A DNA stretch of 9,944 nt, taken from assembly GCA_027031145.1 (NCBI GenBank), contig JALVEG010000347.1, positions 1 to 9,944 on the forward strand, written 5' to 3'. This stretch comes from Saprospiraceae bacterium. Its GTDB lineage: Bacteria; Bacteroidota; Bacteroidia; Chitinophagales; Saprospiraceae. Every line of letters begins with the position of its first letter. Within the stretch, counting starts at the first letter, position 1. Positions 5,838 through 9,944 of this stretch are shown here, one piece after another. Below the pieces are notes generated by a model. It was not told the origin of the DNA and made no database searches. It saw only the letters and a list, made by a program, of their open reading frames with translations. The translations under genes and the position numbers were made by a program.

Positions 5838-7340
5838 TCAAATCTCCTTACGAAGCCTTCCGACTGGAATATTCAATTGTTCCCTATATTTGGCAATGGT
5901 TCTTCTTGCGATATTGTATCCTCTTTTGGCAAGTAATAATCTTAATTGCTCATCGGAATAAGGTTTTCTTTTATCCTCGCCTTCAATAATATTTTTTAGA
6001 TTTTCCTTTACTTCTATAGTTGATGCTTCTTCTCCGTCTTCTTTGATAATCGACTCTGAAAAGAAATCTTTCAGCCTTTTAATTCCGAATTCAGTTTGAA
6101 CATACTTGGAACTTGCTACTCTGGAAATCGTGGAAATATCCAAACCTGTAATATCCGAAATATCTTTCAATATCATAGGTTTCAATTTGCGCATATCTCC
6201 TGTCAGAAAATAATCGTATTGAAATTGCATAATAGCATACATGGTTTTATACAGAGTCTGCTGCCTTTGCTGAATAGCATCTATAAACCATTTGGCAGAA
6301 TCGATCTTCTGCTTGATAAACATAAGAGTTTTCTTATCCTTTTTTTGACTTTTTTTAGCATCTGTATTTTCTTTAAAAGTCTTTAACACATTGAGGTAAG
6401 TATCGTTAATATGCAATTCAGGCACCTGACTATTATTCAGTATCAATTCCAATTCTCCATCTTTATTTGAAATAATAAAATCAGGAACAATATATTCCAT
6501 TCTGTTTGTATTGGATCCGCTAAAACCACTTGCAGGTTTAGGATTCAATTTCAATATTTCATCGATAGCATCTTTTAATTCTTGTTTTGAAACAAAAAGG
6601 TTTTTTTGAAGTTTTGTATAATGTTTTTTAGAAAAAATATCAAAATGATTTGTTAATATCTTCATCGCTAATTCTTTGGAAGAAGAGTTTTCATTACTTT
6701 TGTTGATCGAATCTCTCAATTGTATGATCAAGCTCTCCTGCAAATCCCTTGCTGCAATACCCGGTGGATCCAATTTTTGAATTTTCCTTAATATTTTCTC
6801 CACCATTTCCTCTTCCACCTCAATATTGTATAAAAACAATATATCATCTACAATATCACTAATATCCCTTCTGAGATAACCGTCATCATCTATAGTTCCG
6901 ATAATTTGTCTCGCTATCAATTCTTCCTTTTCATCTTTTAGATCTAAAAGTCCAATTTGTTTTTCCAAATGATCCAACATGGATTCATACACTGCAATAG
7001 GAACTTGTCTGTCTTGTGAATCATCATAACTATTATCCGTATATTTATATGAAATAGGATCTTCCTCAATATACTCTTTGATATAATCATCAAGTTCAAA
7101 AACTTCTTCCTTCTCTGTTATTTCATCTTTATTCTCCTGTTCAGAGTCATTGCGCTCCGAATTATCCAAATCAAATACATCATTATATCCGTCATCTTCT
7201 TCCAAAGCAGGATTATTTTCCAATTCCTCTTTTATTCTCTGTGACAAAGAAACAGTAGGAAGCTGAATCAATTTCATCAACTGAATCTGCTTTGGCGAAA
7301 GTTTCTGTACTAATTTTTGACTTAAGTTCTGTTTTAACAT
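5838..7340 (-). CDS. rpoN: RNA polymerase sigma-54 factor
   Basis: This 500-residue protein has the whole sigma-54 layout. Residues 1-50 are the Gln/Leu-rich region I (MLKQNLSQKLVQKLSPKQ, with ELENNPALEE near 39-48), which contacts activator ATPases. An acidic linker (51-100) follows. The core-binding region (about 110-310) includes GTIDDDGYLRRDI and LDPPGIAARDLQE (190-202). A helix-turn-helix (about 388-426, LKDISDITGLDISTISR) and the RpoN box ARRTIAKYRE at 478-487, which recognises the -24 element, complete it. It directs core polymerase to -24/-12 promoters and needs an enhancer-binding ATPase, none of which is in this window. I saw no convincing -24/-12 site here either. It is monocistronic, has a perfect sigma-A-type promoter, and is divergent from the aminopeptidase gene. 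The start at 7340 matches the conserved N-terminus. Confidence 0.96.
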   Translation of the reverse strand: MLKQNLSQKLVQKLSPKQIQLMKLIQLPTVSLSQRIKEELENNPALEEDDGYNDVFDLDNSERNDSEQENKDEITEKEEVFELDDYIKEYIEEDPISYKYTDNSYDDSQDRQVPIAVYESMLDHLEKQIGLLDLKDEKEELIARQIIGTIDDDGYLRRDISDIVDDILFLYNIEVEEEMVEKILRKIQKLDPPGIAARDLQESLIIQLRDSINKSNENSSSKELAMKILTNHFDIFSKKHYTKLQKNLFVSKQELKDAIDEILKLNPKPASGFSGSNTNRMEYIVPDFIISNKDGELELILNNSQVPELHINDTYLNVLKTFKENTDAKKSQKKDKKTLMFIKQKIDSAKWFIDAIQQRQQTLYKTMYAIMQFQYDYFLTGDMRKLKPMILKDISDITGLDISTISRVASSKYVQTEFGIKRLKDFFSESIIKEDGEEASTIEVKENLKNIIEGEDKRKPYSDEQLRLLLAKRGYNIARRTIAKYREQLNIPVGRLRKEI

Positions 7341-7419
7341 ATTCCTCTTCTTACTTATAAAACCCCAAAAGGCTTTATTCTGTTTCTTCTAATTTAACAT
7401 TTATTTAATATTCTACAAG

Positions 7420-7450
7420 CAAAGATATATGTTATTTTTTTATTATACAA
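7420..7450 (-). promoter_or_regulatory. Bacteroidota-type promoter of rpoN
   Basis: On the minus strand TTG (7448-7450), a 20-bp spacer and TATCTTTG (7420-7427) match the consensus completely. Transcription should begin near 7413, with a leader of about 70 nt. Box and spacing are the same as at the ATP-citrate lyase promoter. Confidence 0.65.
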
Positions 7451-7806
7451 AATATTCTGCAATTAAATATTTTATATCGTAATGATATTTGTAATATGTT
7501 CAGTTGCTCAGTTTCTTTATTATTGAGATTGGGCTCCTATATCTTCAACCACTTACCTATCGCTTTTGTGAATTTTCCCTGCTAATCAGGTGTCTATAGA
7601 TCCCATTTCGCAACTTCTTATCTAAATCTAAAACTCTTATTCGATGTTCGATATTCCAAACCTTTTTAATCAATGAAGTTTTAACGTAGGTGATTCCGGC
7701 TTTAAAACACCGACCTCAACATGAAACATGGAACATGGAACTTGAAACTTAAAATATCTTCTAAATAATAAAACAATATTTCTTCTTTTTTAAAAATTTA
7801 AAATCT
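7451..7806. other. Intergenic region between rpoN and the aminopeptidase
   Basis: I find no gene. It holds a TTCGATGTTCGATATTCC stretch (about 7639-7656) and a 7-bp satellite (7720-7754). The rest, including 7500-7638, has no structure I can name. Confidence 0.5.
7720..7754. repeat. Five-unit 7-bp tandem repeat
   Basis: The units are CATGAAA, CATGGAA, CATGGAA, CTTGAAA and CTTAAAA, in register. The array ends about 50 bp before the -7 box of the aminopeptidase gene. Confidence 0.55.
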
Positions 7807-7814
7807 TACATTTG
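7807..7814 (+). promoter_or_regulatory. Probable -7 element of the aminopeptidase gene
   Basis: TACATTTG matches TAnnTTTG. The -33 region is a T-rich tract (7783-7791) without a proper TTG. The start site would be near 7820, about 15 nt before the ATG. Confidence 0.4.
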
Positions 7815-7834
7815 TCTTAATAAAAATACATATC

Positions 7835-9616
7835 ATGACAATCAATGAAAAAATAAAGCTATTAAGACGAGAATTAGAAAAAAACGGAATTGATGCTTAT
7901 ATCATTCCCTCCAGTGATGCCCATTTGAGCGAATATGTTGCCGATCATTTCAAAGCAAGAGAATGGATATCAGGATTTACAGGATCTGCCGGAACTGTTG
8001 TAATTTCCAAAGACCATGCAGGGTTGTGGACAGATTCACGATATTTTTTGCAAGCAGAAGAAGAGCTCAAAGGTTCTGAATTTGTTCTTCATAAGGTAAT
8101 CGACAGATCTTATCCCAATTATCTTAAATATATTGCAGACAATTTTCCTAAAGGCGCCTTAGTTGCTTGTGACGGAAAGGTTTTTTCTTATGGTCAAATA
8201 AAAAATATTAAAAAGACATTGCAGGAAAAAGATATTGAGTTGAGGACTGATTTGGATCTTATTTCAAAATTGTGGATAGACAGACCTCCATTGCCTCAAA
8301 ACAAGGTTTTCGAACTGGATGTTAAATATACAGGAAAAAGCAGGAAGGAAAAATTTGAAGAAGTCAGAAAGATTATGGGGAAAAATAAGACATCCCAATA
8401 TCTTATTTCCGCTCTTGATTCATTAGCATGGATATTGAATTTAAGAGGTTCTGATATCGATTACAATCCTGTATTTCTTTCTTTCGGAGTATTGAGAGAT
8501 GATGATTTTTTGCTTTTTATTGAAGAAGGTAAAGTAGATGCAGATTTGAAAGAAATTTTGAAAAAAGAAAAAATAGAGATCAGACCATATTCTGATATTT
8601 ACAAGTACCTTAGTTCTCTGACCAAAAGCATAAAAATATATGTAAATCCCGACACCTGCAATTACAATCTTTTTTCATCTATCGCTGCAGAAATAAACCA
8701 AGGCGATGATATTGTTAGCGATCTGAAAACGATAAAAAATCCCGTTGAAATAAAAAATCTGAAAAAAGCTCATATTATAGATGGAGTGGCTCTTACAAAA
8801 TTTTATATCTGGCTGGAAAAAACTTTAGAAACTGGAACTGTTAGTGAATTTGAAGCCGCTGAAAAACTTGCTTACTTCAGAAGTCAGAATGAAGAATATG
8901 TAAGTGAAAGTTTTGGCGCCATTGTGGGATATAAAAGCAACGGAGCGATCATTCACTACAGTCCGGATAAGGATAATTGTGCACAGATCAAACCCGAAGG
9001 AATGTTGCTTATAGACAGTGGCGGGCAGTATCTTTGTGGTACTACCGATATTACCAGAACCACCTATTTCGGAGAACCGTCACAAGAAGAAAAAACAAAC
9101 TTCACTCTGGTACTAAAAGGCCATATAGCAGTTGCAGCGCTGAAAATTCCTGATGGTACCAATGGATATCAAATCGACACATTTGCAAGACAATATCTTT
9201 GGGAACATGGTTTGAATTTCTATCATGGAACAGGTCATGGCGTAGGATTTTTCCTTAATGTTCATGAAGGTCCTCAGGGCATCAGTTCCGCCTTGGCAAA
9301 AAGAACAAAAGTCCCTTTAAAACCGGGAATGCTTACTTCCAATGAACCGGGATATTACAAAGACGGGCATTATGGAATACGCATAGAGAATCTGATATTG
9401 ACAATCAACGATAAGGAAACAGAATACGGTAAATTCTACAAACAAGAAACCGTAACCATGTTTCCATTGGATATAAAATTGATAGACCAGGCAATTTTAA
9501 CCAAAACCGAAGTTCAATGGATTAATGATTATCAAAATGAAGTTTATGATAAATTGTCTCCATATTTAGATAACGAACAAAAAGAATGGTTGAGGGAAAA
9601 GTGTGGTAATATATAG
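7835..9616 (+). CDS. Xaa-Pro aminopeptidase, M24B family, three-domain type
   Basis: This 593-residue protein removes the N-terminal residue from peptides whose second residue is proline. It has two creatinase/prolidase-like N-terminal domains (about 5-150 and 155-300) and a C-terminal pita-bread catalytic domain (about 310-530), then a short extension typical of the long eukaryote-like (XPNPEP1) form rather than the shorter E. coli PepP. All five metal ligands are present: D394 (LLIDSGG), D405 (TTDITRT), H468 (GTGHGVG), E504 (SNEPGYY) and E518 (RIENL). The proton-shuttle histidines H374 and H477 are there as well. Their spacing equals that of the human enzyme with an offset of 21. No signal peptide is seen, so it is probably cytoplasmic. 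A -7 box lies about 20 nt upstream of the ATG. The composite repeat starts directly at the TAG stop, and no ordinary terminator is visible. Confidence 0.95.
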   Translation: MTINEKIKLLRRELEKNGIDAYIIPSSDAHLSEYVADHFKAREWISGFTGSAGTVVISKDHAGLWTDSRYFLQAEEELKGSEFVLHKVIDRSYPNYLKYIADNFPKGALVACDGKVFSYGQIKNIKKTLQEKDIELRTDLDLISKLWIDRPPLPQNKVFELDVKYTGKSRKEKFEEVRKIMGKNKTSQYLISALDSLAWILNLRGSDIDYNPVFLSFGVLRDDDFLLFIEEGKVDADLKEILKKEKIEIRPYSDIYKYLSSLTKSIKIYVNPDTCNYNLFSSIAAEINQGDDIVSDLKTIKNPVEIKNLKKAHIIDGVALTKFYIWLEKTLETGTVSEFEAAEKLAYFRSQNEEYVSESFGAIVGYKSNGAIIHYSPDKDNCAQIKPEGMLLIDSGGQYLCGTTDITRTTYFGEPSQEEKTNFTLVLKGHIAVAALKIPDGTNGYQIDTFARQYLWEHGLNFYHGTGHGVGFFLNVHEGPQGISSALAKRTKVPLKPGMLTSNEPGYYKDGHYGIRIENLILTINDKETEYGKFYKQETVTMFPLDIKLIDQAILTKTEVQWINDYQNEVYDKLSPYLDNEQKEWLREKCGNI

Positions 9617-9869
9617 TAGGCGAGTGGGAGACGGAGAGAGTGAGAGACTGAGAGACTGAGGGACCGGGAGTTATGGCGAGCGGGCGAATGAGCGAATGGG
9701 CGAGCGGGAGACTGAGGGACGAAGAGAGGGAGAGACGAAGGGATCGAGAGATGAGTGGTGAATGATGAGAAATGAGAGATTGAATGAGATTGAAGGAAGA
9801 TTGGAATAATGGAATAATGGAATATTGGAATGCGATGCTCCGAGTGATTCCGACGAAGGAGGAATTGTC
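9617..9869 (+). repeat. Composite short-period repeat element, right copy (truncated)
   Basis: It begins immediately after the aminopeptidase stop codon. About 9617-9776 is a purine-rich tract in which most bases fall into degenerate 8-bp units (GGGAGACG, GAGAGAGT, GAGAGACT, GAGGGACC, GGGCGAAT, GAGCGAAT and so on). Two or three AGATTGANNN units follow (9777-9800), then TGGAATAA octamers (about 9801-9830) and the conserved core (9831-9868). It matches the left copy in inverted orientation and starts with the same AGGCGARTGGG motif next to the stop. It has one more octamer and about four fewer decamers than the left copy. The core stops at 9868-9869, where insertion-sequence-like DNA begins, so the second arm of the outer stem is lost. 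Confidence 0.8.
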
Positions 9870-9883
9870 TTGTCCTGAAATAG

Positions 9884-9913
9884 GTTGACTCGAAAAGTCA
9901 ACAAAAATCAGGA
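9884..9913 (+). promoter_or_regulatory. Leader hairpins masking the ribosome-binding region of the IS gene
   Basis: GTTGACT (9884-9890) pairs with AGTCAAC (9896-9902) around 5 nt. An outer stem pairs TCCTGA (9873-9878) with TCAGGA (9908-9913). The outer stem covers the AGGA that lies 2 nt before the start codon. Such leaders in other insertion sequences block translation of read-through transcripts; that role here is inferred. Confidence 0.4.
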
Positions 9914-9915
9914 TT

Positions 9916-9944
9916 ATGAGAAGAAAAGTAAAACGATTTCCGGA
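9916..9944 (+). CDS. Start of probable transposase gene (partial)
   Basis: The ATG at 9916 opens MRRKVKRFP and runs off the window. The basic start and its position just inside the IS-like terminal repeat suit an IS3-type OrfA. Nine residues cannot prove it. Confidence 0.35.

Larger units (their letters stand above)
9871..9944 (+). mobile_element. Left end of an insertion sequence (cut by window edge)
   Basis: TGTCCTGAAATAGGTTGACT at 9871-9890 looks like the terminal inverted repeat of an IS3-like element of Bacteroidota, and it interrupts the conserved repeat core. A short leader and a new start codon (9916) follow. The family call rests on resemblance of the end and of the Lys/Arg-rich first residues; the other end is outside the window. 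TTGTC is duplicated across the junction (9865-9874). Confidence 0.5.

Noticed and set aside
5892..5920. Possible sigma-54 -24/-12 promoter (TGGCA followed by TTGC)
   Set aside because: The gap between the two blocks is about 4 bp too long, and it lies inside the rpoN coding sequence.
7451..7806. tRNA or small RNA gene in the rpoN-aminopeptidase gap
   Set aside because: I found no cloverleaf, no conserved tRNA boxes and no strong stem followed by a T-run.
9671..9904. Minus-strand open frame of 77 residues
   Set aside because: It is the mirror of the left-edge frame (shared IPPSSESLGASH) and arises from the same repeat in the opposite orientation; it crosses the IS junction.

Overview
The window looks like a low-GC chromosomal segment of a Bacteroidota bacterium. 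Three things point that way: a long secreted protein with a CHU_C/gliding-motility-type C-terminal sorting domain (type IX secretion, T9SS), several promoters of the Bacteroidota form TTG-N20-TAnnTTTG, and no clear Shine-Dalgarno sequences ahead of the genes. It holds five intact protein genes, a fragment of an insertion sequence at the right edge, and an unusual amount of structured intergenic repeat DNA.

Four genes lie on the minus strand. From right to left they are rpoN (sigma-54, 5838-7340), a radical SAM protein with a reduced SPASM-like tail (4055-5083), a T9SS type-B cargo protein (1916-3916) and an ATP-citrate lyase small (citrate-binding) subunit (320-1555). Each has its own promoter or promoter-like -7 box, so they look like separate transcription units rather than an operon. 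On the plus strand, divergent from rpoN, is a three-domain Xaa-Pro aminopeptidase of the M24B family (7835-9616). I see no shared pathway; this looks like a housekeeping/accessory mix.

The ends of the window (about 85-345 and 9617-9869) carry two copies of one composite repeat in inverted orientation. Relative to its host gene each copy has the same orientation. It starts at the stop codon with a purine-rich tract of degenerate 8-bp units, passes through AGATTGANNN decamers and TGGAATAA octamers, and ends in a conserved hairpin core. The two copies differ by whole repeat units. The right copy is cut off inside its core by what looks like the left end of an insertion sequence. The left copy runs into the 3' end of the ATP-citrate lyase gene and encodes its last residues.

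Other intergenic structure includes a 218-bp foldback (MITE-like) element between the T9SS cargo gene and the ATP-citrate lyase promoter (1693-1910). The 720-bp gap between the radical SAM gene and rpoN (5118-5837) is a mosaic of hairpins, a duplicated module and a frameshifted remnant of a T9SS type-A sorting domain. A 7-bp satellite lies upstream of the aminopeptidase. The most unusual material is this layered short-period repeat architecture; I did not find a defence island, CRISPR array or biosynthetic cluster.
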